From Sphaerosporella brunnea (taxonomy: Eukaryota; Ascomycota; Pezizomycetes; Pezizales; Pyronemataceae), in assembly GCA_008704415.1 (NCBI GenBank), contig VXIS01000080.1, positions 62,001 to 126,000 of the forward strand: 64,000 bases of DNA, written 5' to 3'. Below, one piece after another: positions 1 through 12,664 of the stretch. Made by a program: the position numbers and the translations under genes. The notes beneath the pieces were generated by a model. It searched no databases, was not told the origin of the DNA, and saw nothing but the letters and a program-made list of their open reading frames with translations. Position 1 is the stretch's first letter; every line of letters starts with the position of its first letter.

Positions 1-1061
1 AGTTGCTAGCTACAGTCTGGATGGATTGCGATGGAATCCCCCCTGCGTTGGAACCGAGGCACGAAATGTGATGGTGGCCGATCAGCCGTCGCACAAGAAC
101 GCAGAGAAGGAACAACAACCACCGCAGCGGCGGCGGCTTTCTCTGTTCTCTTTCTACATCCAGAACTCTTCTATGCACCCTACTGTTGCAGCGCAGGATG
201 TTTGGAATCCGGAGTCCACATTTCAGTGTCTGTCCGCTCTCGGCAAGAACTGACTGCAAAGACAAGGCTGCAGAGCACGTGTGCCTGTGCAAACAAAAGA
301 TGTTTGGCTGGGTTCACGGGCTCGGTCAACTTCCAGAGTCAGGGTGCAGGTGCAAGTTGTTTGGCAGCATCTTTTTTGTTTTGCTGGCCTCGAGCTTCTC
401 CAGCTTGCAATTGCCTGGATATGGACCTCTGCTGTTTCCGCCTGCTGAGATGTCCATCGAAGAGAGCGATTCCACTCTCACTAAGCAAGCAGTACTCGTA
501 CATACCCGGACGTGAGAGCTGGCAGCTTCATTGTCAGATGCACATGCATGCACGCCACCCAGCAGCACCCAACACCATCGATATCCAGCTCAAAACCCAG
601 CAAGCATGTGGCTGTGGCGCGATTGCCAGCGCATTCGCCACATCTCCCGTTCCATGGATCCGGAACTCCCCAAAGCGGCAAGTGGAGTTCAACCAAGAGC
701 TAGCGCTCTGCTAGTACTGATACGAGCAGATGGAGTCGATGTGGAGATCTCAATCGTGTGGAATGGTCCCCGGGATTTTGTGAACTGCTTGCTTGCATGA
801 ATGGTGACACGGCTGTAGGTTCAGTGTACATAGCAATTGCCTCCCCCCCCCCCAAAACACCCCACCCCCGTGATGATGCATCGCTGGCTTCCAAACATTC
901 TTTGTAAAATTTCCTCACGGACAGCCGCTGTTCACAGCCGCAGCCGCCGCCGCCGCCGCCGCACATCAAATCCAACCCTGTTGTGGTCGACCAACATTCA
1001 CATCCCACTCTGGAAGAGGCTTTGTCCTCCCATCTTCCTTCCCAGCACCCAGAACGACAAC
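1..1061. other. Spacer, no supported gene
   Basis: Several open frames cross this stretch but none gives a recognisable protein, and they overlap each other on both strands. It holds a short C-run near 841-852 and a GCC-type trinucleotide run near 940-962, just before the exonuclease gene. The last few hundred bases are probably that gene's promoter and 5' leader. Confidence 0.5.
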
Positions 1062-3001
1062 ATGGAGGTGACCCGTGAGGATTTCGAGAAAAACGATGGG
1101 CAGATGTTGAAAGACATCATCCAGGCCATCAAGGAAGCGCAGTTCGGTATGTACACTACGGACGCAAAAAAGAAATAAAATAAAAATAATAAAAAAATGA
1201 TAATAAAAAAAGAAAGAAAGAAAGAAAAAAAAAATCAAGTATGGACGTATGGACGTGAACGCTTACTTACTCTCAAATTATGCGTAGTCGCTATCGACCT
1301 GGAATTCAGTGGTGTTCCGCGCCAGGCGAATAAGCCTGTGGGGAGAAAACCAAACGTCGCTGAGCGATATCAGCTTCTGAAGGAAGGAGCCGAGCGATAC
1401 CAGGTGCTGCAGCTCGGCATCTGTATCGTTCACTTCGACGCGCCTACTAGTGAGTTCCTTCACCTTCACCACTCCCACCGCTAATGCGATGCATAGGAAC
1501 ATACGTTTGTCGGCCATACACGCTTCCAGTATGTCCTACAACGGACAGCAAATGGAACATGGAGCGGGAATATACCTTTCAAGCCAGTGCCATAAAGTTT
1601 TTGTCTGATAAGTGAGTAGTTACCGCATTTCTCATTGCGATTGACCGGATCCAATTGACACAGTTTCAGCAACTTTAATTTCAACCTTTTGTTCAGACAT
1701 GGCGTTCCATACCTCAGCCATGACGAAGAGAAGATCGTTCGGGCCAGAGAGAAAATCGCTCTAGAGGGGTTGATGGAGGACATCCATGTTGAGGAATCAC
1801 AAAAGGCATTTGTACGTATCTCACCCTGTAGGCGTCGTGTGACTGATTATGATCCAGTTGAAGGAAGTCGTCAACGAGCTGCAAGCTTGGATAGATGACC
1901 CAAACCCAGAGTACGACTTCGTCAATATTACCGGTCCGGGCAACGAGATCAACGGGTATCAGAAACGTCTCGTCCACCAAGTAGTGAGATCCAAGTTTCC
2001 CAACCTAGTCTCCGTGAGTACCACCCCCCCGTGAGCATTCTGAGGCGCGGCTGATTTCTTTGCAGTTGAGTCGCAACAAGTTCATTCAAGTGATTAAGAA
2101 GGATGAAAATCAGGAGAAGCTTCACCTGAAGGAGAAGAAGGAGCGCTCTGACGAGAAAATCAAGAGAGGCGTATGTGACTACACTCAGATTTCCGTTTCA
2201 ATGCTGACGTTTGAAGATTGGACTTCGATACGTCATCGACGCCATTAGAGAGAGCAAGGTGCCTGTAGTTGGCCACAACCTTTTTGGGGATCTAGTCCAT
2301 CTTTATCGTGTAAGTTTGATGCTGGATACTGCAGTACGGTTGCTGATATTCTATCAACAGACATTTGTTGGAAAGCTACCAGGAAGCGTCGAAGAGTTCG
2401 CTGCTGCCATTCACGGCGACTTTCCGGTGTAAGTATTTATCTTTGTCTATTTCTGTGGCCCATGCGGCATTGCTAAAGACAGACCGCAGGATTTGTGACA
2501 CCAAGTACATAGCAACGTGTGAAGGCGGAATAACCGGAATGGCATCAAGTCTTCAAACCCTGAACGACACCCTTAGTGCCCTTACATACCCGTCGATATG
2601 TAAGTCCACAGCATACCTTGGCCATTCACACACTGACACGGCAATCCACAGCTCTCCACATCGAGCACCAGCTAGGTTCAAGCACCCACCACAACGCAGG
2701 CTTTGACAGCTTCAACACTGCCAAAGTTTTGCTAAAACTGATGACGCTCTATCAGTGTCACCTCAATCAGGCCGGCTCTGGCGCGATCGCCGAGCAGGTG
2801 GCCAGAACCAGCATGGTCGAGTTCCTCAACCGCATGGGTCGCATCAATCCAGAGCAATTTTTGCACCAGGACATTTTGCTTCCGCCGTTCGATTCGCACC
2901 TTTGGGGTGGCCTCAAGAACCATCTGCGCGTCAACGGCACCGTGGAAAATGTGGTCATTTTGGAAGATGAGGGCGGAGTTAAGCTGGAGAGTATTCCATA
3001 A
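1062..3001 (+). CDS. PARN-like CAF1-family poly(A)-specific 3' exonuclease
   Basis: The spliced product is a DEDD-type deadenylase or RNA-trimming nuclease of the PARN/Triman group, expected to shorten poly(A) tails or mature RNA 3' ends. Exon 1 (1062-1146) begins MEVTREDFE and joins at 1288 to give VAIDLEFSG, which carries the first catalytic Asp and Glu. Later exons give GHNLFGDLVH (third acidic residue, near 2268-2300) and HNAGFDSFNTA (His and last Asp, near 2690-2720), so the DEDDh set is complete. The intact ends and at least seven GT-AG introns fit a live gene. A central stretch (LHLKEKKERSDEKIKRG) occupies the place of the R3H-region insertion of PARN, but I see no clear R3H motif. The first ATG fits the family N-terminus (human PARN also opens with a short helix before AIDGEFSG). 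PARN versus the shorter fungal Triman type cannot be settled by eye. Confidence 0.85.
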
Positions 3002-3867
3002 ATGGCTTGACATTGGGGCCGGAAAAATACTTTAGATCAGCTTGCAGAGTAAACTACATACCTGAATGCTCTTCCAATCCTTCCCGTGTAGCAGTAGTTT
3101 CACGTATGAAGTATATAGCCAGCCCCGAGCTAACCGAGTGCTTTCCAGTGAAACATCAGCGCAGGACTTAGATCTACCTATTTCCCTTTTTCTCTCCAGT
3201 CCCGAATATCGGCATGCTGTCAAACCAGGCCTTAACTCTCCTCACAGCTTTTGTGTCCTGATCTTCTATACGTGTCGTCCAGCCGGTTGGGGTGGGTGTT
3301 ACTTACATGTATCCATCACTATAAACCCCTCCGCTATATCAGGAGTAAAGAACTTCTTTACTCGTGTATAATACAACCACTGGATGGGTGCTTTTAGCGG
3401 GAAATGACATATAGGGGGATTGGCACCGAGTGATACGTTGTGAAGATAACAGCAGCTCCGGCCTCATTACTTGCTTGCTACAAGAAAGCGACAACTACGT
3501 GGGCTAAGGCTGTGTCTGGCCGATGAGATGGGTACCTAGGTATGTACGTGACAGGAGGCCGCCGACTGCGAGAGCCGTTGCACTTCGATTCAAGGGGAAA
3601 AAATTCGATCTCTTACAGATAAAGCTCCCCAACCCCCCCCCCCCCCGACGCAGGGCCCACATTGCACCCCCCATGACCCGAGGAACGACGATAAACCCAT
3701 AAATGCTTCTTAACTAGGTAGATGGATGGATGGATGGATGGACCTGGAAGCTGCAGTCTTCACTTATCTATGTTTGCGGCAGGATGGGGAAGTGTAAACA
3801 TCATATTATGTGTTGATACTTGTCTCAATACTTCGGGTAGAACGCTTTCGATATACTACACACCTAT
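3002..3867. other. Spacer between convergent genes
   Basis: The exonuclease and the ketoacyl synthase converge here. I see no gene. It contains a run of C near 3631-3646, a GATG/ATGG microsatellite at about 3720-3742, and a palindromic ACCTAGGT motif at 3534-3541 of the type found in other spacers of this window. Confidence 0.5.
3720..3742. repeat. (GATG)n microsatellite
   Basis: Five to six tandem GATG units are visible directly. They lie in the spacer downstream of the ketoacyl synthase stop codon, so no coding effect is expected. Confidence 0.8.
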
Positions 3868-5335
3868 CTATCGTACACGGCCCATTCCCCCACTGTACTC
3901 CAATTTGGCAAAACAAAGGCTAGCGTTCGTCCCGCCGAAGCCAAAGCTATTGGAAATAGCCGCCTCCACGCCGTGTTGCTGTGGTGTTTTCGGGACATAG
4001 TTGCAATCAAACTCCTCTGGCGGATCACCAGGGTTTTCCAGATTGAGGGTCGGTGGCAGAATATTCTTTTGGAGTCCGTCAGCAGTAGTCTAGTCTGGTC
4101 CACTCACGGCATCGCACTCACCTCATGCACAGCCAGCACCGTGAACAGCGCCTCCACCGACCCCGCCGCACCCAGTAGATGTCCCACGGCGCCCTTCGTG
4201 CTAGAAACATTAATCTCCGCCGGCCTTCTCGCGCCGTCAAACAGCGTCTTGATAGCCCTATTCTCCGCGGCATCGCCCTGCGGCGTGGACGTAGCATGCG
4301 CATTGACATAATCGACCCTCTCGGGGGCTATGCCAGCATTTTGCAGCGCCCGCCGCATCGACAACAATGCGCCAGACCCGTCAGTCGGCGGCGCAGTGAT
4401 ATGGTGCGCATCGGCAGACAACCCGTACCCTTTCAGCTCGGCATAAATCCTCGCGCCGCGGCGCTTCGCGTGCTCCAGCTCTTCAAGCACCATGACCCCC
4501 GAGCCCTCGCCCATCACGAACCCGGCACGGTCTCGATCAAACGGCCGGGAAGAAAGGTGTGGCTGGTCGTTCCACGCCGTGGCTAAGCTCTTTGCGCGCG
4601 CAAAACCCGCGATCGCGAGGGGGTGGATACAAGCCTCAGCACCGCCAGCGACCATCACATCCGCATCTCCGAACTGTATGAACCGCCCCGCATCGCCGAT
4701 GGCGTGTGCGCCGGTGGTGCACGCGGTGCTGGCTGCGTGGTTCGGTCCGCGGAAGCCATACTTGATCGTGATGTGCCCCGCGGCGAGGTTGATTAGTAGC
4801 CGGGGAACAAAGAGCGGGGAGACTTTTTTGTGGCCGCCGGTGGAGTAGGCGACGGACATGTTGTAGGCGTCGTCGAGGCTGCCGATGCCGCTGCCGAGAC
4901 ACACGCCGGTACGTTCGAGCTCAAGATGTGAGGAAGGAGACCATCCTGCGTCTCGCAGGGCTTCGGTTGCCGCGGCGATCGAGTATTGCGAGAAGAGCGC
5001 CATGCGTCGTTCATCCTGTCCCCCAGGTTAGTTGGTGGCGGTGGTGGAGTGCGGCAGAGGGAGGTGTACGCCGGGATCTAGCCACTCTTTTGCATTCCAG
5101 CCGCCGGAGTCGACAGTGCCGGTGGGGACACAGGCGGCGACTTGGGACGGGAGGTCGGCGAAGTGGGAACTACGGTCTAGGAGGGATACCACGCCGCATT
5201 GGGAGTCGAGGAGACGCTTCCAGGTGTGGCGGACGCCTGTAGAGGTCAGGGTGGTGAGGTGATGGTGCGGTGATGTGGCTCACCCACTGCTAGAGGAGTT
5301 ACGGCTCCTAGACCGGTTACTACTACGCGGCGCAT
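3868..5335 (-). CDS. 3-oxoacyl-[ACP] synthase, mitochondrial type II FAS (CEM1/KASII-like)
   Basis: This enzyme performs the condensing step of mitochondrial type II fatty acid synthesis, which feeds octanoate to lipoic acid. The start at 5335 gives MRRVVVTGLGAVTPLAVG, the classic KAS N-terminus. Introns follow exon 1 and follow ...EEWLDPG-like sequence near 5090-5010. The large exon (4104-5003 region) carries STACTTGAHA with the nucleophile Cys, NAHATSTPQGD with the first His, and GAVGHLLGAAG with the second His. A last intron near 4040-4110 leads to the final exon ending in SFGFGGTNASLCF, the family C-terminus, with TAG at 3868-3870. All catalytic residues are present. No long presequence is obvious, so the mitochondrial location rests on the family. 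It is followed head-to-tail by the twinfilin-like gene, with about 215 bp between them. Confidence 0.9.
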
Positions 5336-5550
5336 CGTGGTGGTTGTGGGTGTTGAGGTTGGGAAGGGACGGAGGCGGTGACGTCGCGACTCGCGACTCG
5401 CTAGCTGCGGGTAGAGTATCACGTGCTCACGAGGGGTTCACGGGGTGGGGTGATGGGGGGAGGCCACCCATGGATGGAATTCTACGGTATTTTGCACGAT
5501 GGTATTGCTCTCCTTCATCGCTCTTGCTCGTCGCCAGATAGTAGAGGCGA

Positions 5551-6248
5551 TCAACGACGGCCGGGCCGCTTGGGTCGCGCAAAGGAGACCTTCTCTATCT
5601 TCTTGGGATGGAGCTCCTCAATGAGCTGCGCTTCGCCGATCTCTTCTGGATTGGTAGCTTCTAGCTGCGAGAATGTAAGACGGAGGCTTGTGAAGGGTGG
5701 ACGGCCAGGGTGTAGGTACCTTCCTGCTAATTCGAAGACCGCACTCCTGCTCGACCTGTGCAACTACGCTCGCACGGCAAGAGGCATACAACATCTTCTC
5801 TTTGATTTTGCTATCAGGCGGGCAAGTGTAGATGAACACTGGGACATCAGCTTCCAGATGTAGCAGGTAGAGCAGAGGGTGGTAGTACCTAAAGGAGCTT
5901 CCTCAACGCCCTCAAATTCATCTTTCACCCGTAGTCAGCCCCTATCTACCTGATAATGACATCGGAGACGGAGCTCACGCTTGAACACAAAGAACGAGAA
6001 ACGTGGAGAATCGTCGGCTATGACATGGGTAAAATCACGGATCGCAGACGTGCTCGCTCCCGCAAGCTCGATCGTTTCCTTCTCCATGTTGATGGCCTGT
6101 GGGAGGGAGTTACTATCGTGCGAGGGCGTAGAAGGGGGGCGGAGGTACGAACCAGCTGGACGAGGTTCACGAAGCCGCCAGCGCGCATCAAGGAAAGCGC
6201 TTCGAGAGCTTCCTGGCTGAGGGGGAGGGTTACGCCGCTGCTGGACAT
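5551..6248 (-). CDS. Twinfilin-like protein with a single visible ADF-H domain
   Basis: Twinfilins bind actin monomers and cap barbed ends using two ADF-H domains. Here the reading from ATG 6248 (MSSSGVTLPLSQEALEALS) enters directly at what is normally the second domain, continuing AINMEKETIELAG and DSPRFSFFVF, then PVFIYTCPPDSKIKEKMLYA, and ending KVSFARPKRPGRR, the twinfilin tail. Introns are visible near 6150-6095 and 5720-5665. The junction between FSFFVF and the next exon (about 5990-5880) is not clean. The best consensus donors give the wrong phase, and a less typical donor restores the frame. Upstream of 6248 the frame reads AAQQHHA after an acceptor-like site, as in the interdomain linker, but no first ADF-H domain is recognisable as far as 8 kb. 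It may be a truncated gene, a natural one-domain form, or have a distant 5' part. Confidence 0.65.
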
Positions 6249-8285
6249 GGCGTGATGCTGTTGGGCAGCTCTAAGGGATGGGTGTCAGATGTTTTCGCTG
6301 CAGATGGGTGGGACGTACGGGTTTCTTGGTGAGAGGTTGTTGCGTGGTGATTCGCGACGCGGGTGGAGGAAGTTGGTGAGTCGAGTACGCGGGGCGGAGT
6401 AAGCAGAAGCAGTTTGTCGGGCATGCTCATCCTGGCAGGCTTTCAAAAGTTGCGGCCGGCTTCACTTCATTGATTCATTGGCAACCGCACATCCACCGGC
6501 TGGCTGGCTGGCTGGCTGGCTGACACGCACGGCCGCCGTCTCCCGCAGGGCGAAGTGCAATTACAGGGCTGATCCGACGATGAACCAGACAACCGAGAAA
6601 CACGCGTAGTTACTTACATATCAGTCAACGTTGTCTGAGCACGGCTTTTTTGATGGATCGCATCGCATTATTATTACGGCAAGCAGTTGAAGAACCACAC
6701 AGCGGAGTCCAGAATGGACGAGAATGGACGAGAACGGACGAGGAGATGTACGCAGAACTACTATCAAACTTACGCCTGCGTGAAAAATAAGGCGTCGTTA
6801 GCGAAATTATGCGTGTACAGTCGCTCTCGACTCCCGGATATGACGACCAGCAGTGACATGATGTGTTGCTCGTGATAAGGAATGGAAGTCTTGAAGGGAG
6901 AAGGCGGAAGCAGGGAAAAAAGGCTTTTATAGCCAAGTGCGCGCACTAGCGCGGGGGATCGGCCAAATGTTTATCCTTGGCGTTTGCGGCACTGACAGCT
7001 CGAACAAATTTCCGATGGGCTAGCTACCTAGCACTGGACTCTGGGGTCCTATCGCGAGCACTGGACATGTCAATCTATCTATGTCCTACCACATCGCTCA
7101 ACCGCCCGTTTCCATGCTCGCAGATACCATGGCCCTCCAGAGATGCCATGCCTTCTTCAAATTAAACTGCACTGCCTGTCTTGGCTTTCGGCGGTCACCT
7201 GGCTGGGAAACTAACGCTTGTCGTCAGGGAAAGCTCTCTTCAAAGCGGCCACTCGGAGCGCTGGCCGTTCGTCGGCGTCACTGCTCTGCTTCAGGGGCGC
7301 TGAGCTCGAGAGGTGGTCAGGCATTTTTGGTTCTTCTTGCATGGCAGCGATCGAATCGATACGAAGTTGCGGCTGGAGAGTTATTCTTGAGGTGCATGGC
7401 GGTGGAAGCTGCACGTATTTCCTTCCTATATTTGTTGAGAGGGAGCTTCTCTCACGAATAGCGCTTCGATTCCGGCGACATCTCCAGGCAGTGCGGCCAC
7501 GGGCCCCCGGGTGAAGTGCTCCCTAGTACACTTGGAGGCGGGAAGTTGACGTTGTGGCGCAGCATCGTATCCGTTCTCGTCTCCTACCCAACCTGTGAAC
7601 AGAAGAGGCGAGGCGATCCACATAGCTTTAAAGTTTGAGAATTTATTTAATTCCTACATATGACGCGCGTTTACAATTGGCGCGCTCCTCTCAGCGGCGG
7701 AGCACGTCGACCCAGCTTTGAACAGCCCCATCTATGATCGAAGCTGCAAGCCTGCAGGGTCTTCTCATCCAATAGGCGGCGATCCCTGCGCTTCGAATCC
7801 CACTGACTAAGACCCCAAAATAGCAAGGGCAAGGTGCGAAGCCTCAACCCACAGGGGCGCAAGTCCAATTTACCTCTGTTTTCTCGCCTTTCACGCTTTC
7901 CATTGCACATTGAACCCCCCCCCCCCCCTTGTACAGCTCCACACAGCTTTCTTCCCTTTCTGCATTCGAGCGCGTTCAGACAGTCCAGTTTGAAGGCCAA
8001 CCCTTTCGTTCGTCGCTGCTGCTCATTGAGCGCTTGTCGGCTATTGAGATTCTTTCATAGGCTGCTACTCCCCAGCAGGCATCTGTTGACGACACGACTC
8101 AGGAACACGGCCACCACCACTGCAGCCGCCGCTCTCCAGTCAGCTAGATCGGAAAGCATACCCAGCGCAGATTCTTTTTTTCCGCACGACTCCACGAGAA
8201 CCCTCGCTCTCTCACAGGGCATCGAGCCCAACATACGTCCACGCCGTGACTCTGCAACGCTGAGGCAGCGTCAGCTTGGTTGCGG
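6249..8285. other. Spacer between divergent twinfilin-like gene and P4-ATPase
   Basis: No recognised gene. A CTGG tetranucleotide run lies near 6499-6523. On the minus strand between about 7620 and 7216, two overlapping frames can be spliced into a short protein of roughly 80 residues beginning near 7565 (MLRHNVNF...), but it has no recognised motif and I do not call it a gene. The last 600 bp before 8286 is a C- and T-rich leader with a 12-base C-run near 7915-7928, typical of fungal 5' regions. Confidence 0.4.
6499..6523. repeat. (CTGG)n microsatellite
   Basis: About six tandem GGCT/CTGG units are visible. They sit about 250 bp upstream of the twinfilin-like start, where the missing first domain would be expected. 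Confidence 0.75.
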
Positions 8286-11200
8286 ATGGCGGGAAACCCG
8301 CAGAACAATGATCTCCTACTAGATCTCGACGATCAGGGTCGGAACTATGGCAATCCCGGAAGACCGCCGGCTACCTCCGAGGAAGAATATGCGCATAGAA
8401 TGTCCACTTCCTACGACGAGTTCGTGGGAAGCACTACTGCTGCAGGTATATCGACCCATCCGTATCCCTCAGACCTCGATCCGCCGCACGGAACATTCGC
8501 TCCAGCGCATAGGACATATTCTCAAACGTCTGTCCTAGACAACTACCAGCCGTACTACGACGATGGTCCCGACGAGGGGCGCCCTGCATCTGGGTACAAC
8601 TACGGGGCCGGCAGTGAGGAAAATATGGCCGGAAGTTCTGCGAATCGTCACAGTATGATCGGCCGGGTGAAGTCAGTGCTGGGAATGAACCCGGAGTATA
8701 GCGAAATGGATTTGCCCTTAACGGAGACACGACCGCGCGACGCTATTGCTGGAGTGGACGACTCTGCGGCGCCCCACCCAAAGCCCAAGGAGAACCGCCA
8801 GAGCGGCGGCGCCTTCAAGTTCGGCTTTGGACAGCGAAAGGTTGACCCCTCCACACTGGGCCCTCGTGCAATACACCTCAATAATCCACCGTCAAATGCT
8901 GCAAGCAAGTTCCTCGACAATCATGTGTCCACGGCAAAGTACAACATCGTAACTTTCCTACCCAAATTCTTGTACGAACAGTTTTCAAAATATGCCAATC
9001 TTTTCTTCTTGTTCACCGCTGGGCTGCAGCAGATCCCCAACATTTCACCGACAAATAGGTACACCACTATCGGACCTCTCATTGTTGTCTTGCTCGTTTC
9101 GGCAGGCAAGGAACTGGTGGAGGATTGGAAACGAAAAACGCAAGACAAGGAACTGAACAGGTCAAAAACTAAGGTTCTCATGGGATCGTCTTTCGAAGAA
9201 GCACGCTGGCTTAATATCCGGGTCGGAGATATCGTAAGAGTGGAATCGGAGGAGCCTTTCCCGGCAGACTTGATTTTGCTTGCTTCGTCTGAGCCCGAAG
9301 GATTGTGCTACATCGAAACCGCCAATCTGGACGGAGAGACAAATCTTAAGATCAAACAGGCTATTCCGGAAACATCCCATTTAGTCAGTCCCGGCGATCT
9401 CAGTCGGCTTTCTGGAAGGATTCGTTCGGAACAACCCAACAGCAGTCTATACACTTACGAAGGAACATTGACAATGGACATGGGCGGCGGAGAAAAGGAA
9501 TTACCGCTCAACCCTGATCAGCTTCTATTGCGTGGCGCTACCCTTCGTAATACACCCTGGATTCACGGCATCGTAATCTTTACCGGTCATGAGACCAAGT
9601 TGATGAGAAACGCTACGGCAACGCCTATCAAGCGCACAGCGGTGGAGCAAATGGTTAACAAGCAGATCATCATGCTTGTCTCCATTTTGTTGCTATTGTC
9701 TTTGGTATCTTCTTTGGGAGATGTCATCAAGCAGGTTCGACAGAACACAATTCCATTCGAGCATTCGTGTAGCTGACACATAACAGTCCACTAGCGCGTC
9801 AATGTCATATTTGTACCTGGCTAACAACAACAGAGCGAAGCAATTCTTTGCTGATATACTGACGTACTGGGTACTTTATTCCAATTTAGTCCCTATCAGG
9901 TCTTGAAACCATCCATCTCCACGTAGAAGCCCATATTCTGACTCTTGCGTAGTTTGTTCGTTACCGTGGAACTGGTCAAATACTACCAGGCATTTCTCAT
10001 AAACTCTGATCTCGACATCTACTATCCTGAAACCGACACGCCCGCGGTGTGTCGTACATCCAGTTTAGTCGAAGAGCTGGGACAGATTGAGTACATTTTC
10101 TCGGACAAGACTGGAACCTTGACCTGCAACATGATGGAATTCAAACAGTGCTCTATTGGCGGTATATGCTATGGTGAGGATATCCCGGAGGACCGGCGGG
10201 CGACTGTCCAGGACGGGCAAGAGGTCGGTGTACACGATTTCAAGACGTTGGCCGAAAATCTCAAGAGCCATCCTACCCGAGAGATCATGCACCACTTCCT
10301 CGCGCTCCTAGCAACGTGTCACACTGTTATTCCGGAACGTAGGGAGGATAAGCCTGGCAAGATCAAATATCAGGCGGCATCACCCGACGAAGGAGCTTTG
10401 GTTGAGGGTGCTGTCAGTTTGGGATATAGGTTTATTGCCAGAAAGCCCAGATCCGTTACGATTGAGGTCGAAGGTAAAGAATATGACTACGAGCTCCTCA
10501 ACATCTGCGAGTTCAACTCTACTCGCAAGCGCATGTCCACTATTCTGCGCTGCCCTGATGGCAAGGTTCGAATCTACACCAAGGGCGCCGACACGGTCAT
10601 TCTGGAACGTCTTAGCAAGGACAACAACCCCTTCGTTGAAAACACCTTGCAACACCTGGAGGATTACGCCACCGATGGATTGCGAACGCTGTGTCTTGCA
10701 ATGCGGGAAATTCCGGACGAGGAGTACCGTCAATGGAGCGCCATTTACGATCAAGCGGCTACGACCATCAACAACCGTGGCGAGGAGCTGGATAAGGCTG
10801 CGGAATTGATCGAGAAGGATCTCGTATTTCTTGGAGCCACTGCCATTGAGGATCGTCTTCAAGATGGTGTGCCGGATACTATCCACACACTACAAACTGC
10901 TGGTATAAAAATCTGGGTTCTTACGGGTGACCGACAAGAGACTGCCATAAACATTGGCATGAGCTGTAAACTTATCAGCGAGGATATGACGCTCATTATC
11001 ATCAACGAGGAGAATGCGGAAGCAACACGTGAAAGCATACTGAAGAAACTCAACGCAGTCAAGTCTCAAAAGGAGTCCGGCGGTGAAATTGAGGTGAGTC
11101 GTTCGTCCTGGCTGAAGAGACGTTTGCTCATGACAGGAAGGCTCTGGCGCTTGTCATCGATGGTCGCTCTCTCACGTTTGCACTCGAAAAGGATTTGGAT

Positions 11201-12664
11201 AAAATGTTCCTGGATCTTGCCGTGATGTGCAAGGCTGTAGTTTGTTGGTATGTGTGAAGTTCATAATGCCCTACGTTTTCTAACCCTGTTTTAGCCGTGT
11301 TTCTCCGTTGCAAAAGGCCTTGGTTGTCAAGCTGGTGAAGCGAAATCTCCAGTCCCTTTTGTTGGCCATCGGCGATGGTGCCAACGATGTTAGCATGATC
11401 CAGGCAGCCCATGTTGGTGTCGGTATCAGTGGTGTCGAAGGATTGCAAGCGGCTAGAAGTGCGGATGTCGCCATTGGCCAATTCCGCTTCCTCCGTAAAC
11501 TATTGCTGGTCCACGGTGCTTGGAGTTATCAGCGTATCAGCAAGGTTATTCTATATTCGTTCTACAAAAATATCACGCTGTACATGACACAGTTTTGGGT
11601 GGGGGGTCATCTCGACTTGAAACTTGTTACAGTTGCGCTGACTTTGATAGTACTCGTTCCAAAATTCGTTCTCCGGACAGGTCATATACGAATCCTGGAC
11701 ACTATCTTTCTATAACGTTTTTTTCACGGTGTTACCGCCATTGGTCATGGGAATTTTCGATCAATTCATCAGCGCCCGATTGCTTGACCGTTATCCTCAG
11801 CTTTACCAGTTGGGCCAGAAGGGGCAGTTCGTATGTTGGCCAACGCTCGTGTTTGGCAGTTTGGGAGTCTAACATTCGTAGTTCAAAATGACTAGCTTCT
11901 GGGCTTGGCTAATCAACGGATTTTATCATTCGTTGATTCTCTACGTTGCCTCCCAATTTATCTTCCTCTACGATCTTCCACAGGAAGACGGAAAGATGGC
12001 CGGACACTGGGTCTGGGGCACGGCTTTGTATACAGCTGTTTTGGCAACTGTCCTTGGAAAGGCAGCACTGGTGACCACGTAAGTTCCGTGAAATTCGCTT
12101 ATTGGGCAGCAGAGCTAATGAGTGCGTGGGCAGTTTGTGGACCAAGTATGCGGTGATGGCCATCCCAGGCTCAATGGTCATCTGGATGATCTTCATGCCG
12201 ATATATGCAACCGTCGCCCCAACTATTGGCTTTTCGACTGAATACTTCGGAGTCCTCCCCCGGTTGGTCACATCGCCAGTGTTTTGGGGAATGGCTGTGG
12301 TGCTGCCGTGCCTCTGCTTGATGCGAGATTTCGCCTGGAAGTACGCCAAACGAATGTACTACCCGCAGACGTACCACCACATTCAGGAGATTCAGAAGTA
12401 CAACATTCAAGACTACAGACCGAGGTACGTATTTTTATCAGCGCAGTGAAAGTTAAAGATCGCTGACATTCTGGCAGAATGGAGCAATTCCAAAAGGCGA
12501 TTCGAAAAGTGCGGCAAGTGCAGAGAATGCGCAAGCAACGTGGTTACGCATTTTCGCAAGCCGACGAAGGCGCTACGCGGTTACTGCAAGCTTATGATAC
12601 TACGAAGGGTAGAGGTAGATACGGAGAGATGCAAAGTGCAGCTGGCGGGCCCTCTAGACGATAG
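8286..12664 (+). CDS. P4-type ATPase, phospholipid flippase (Drs2 group)
   Basis: The product flips aminophospholipids to the cytosolic leaflet of late Golgi and plasma membrane, and usually works with a Cdc50-type partner. Nine exons can be drawn: 8286-9734, 9787-9899, 9953-11093, 11141-11247, 11295-11598, 11651-11830, 11882-12078, 12134-12424 and 12478-12664. They sum to 1,322 residues, close to yeast Drs2 (about 1,355). Visible landmarks are a long disordered N-terminus, [24 protein letters not shown] before the first membrane pair, LDGETNLK (actuator), [14 protein letters not shown] with the phosphorylated Asp, [10 protein letters not shown], then the membrane segments of the C-terminal half. 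The tail contains GYAFSQAD, as in Drs2 orthologues. The start at 8286 (MAGNPQNND) is the first ATG in frame. No key residue is missing. Confidence 0.95.

Noticed and set aside
31..714. Long open frame of 227 codons at the left edge
   Set aside because: It overlaps several other open frames on both strands, shows no family motif and has a composition like the spacers.
3868..12664. A metabolic gene cluster around the ketoacyl synthase
   Set aside because: The synthase is of the single-domain mitochondrial type, and its neighbours (twinfilin-like, flippase, exonuclease) are unrelated housekeeping genes. No tailoring enzymes are present.
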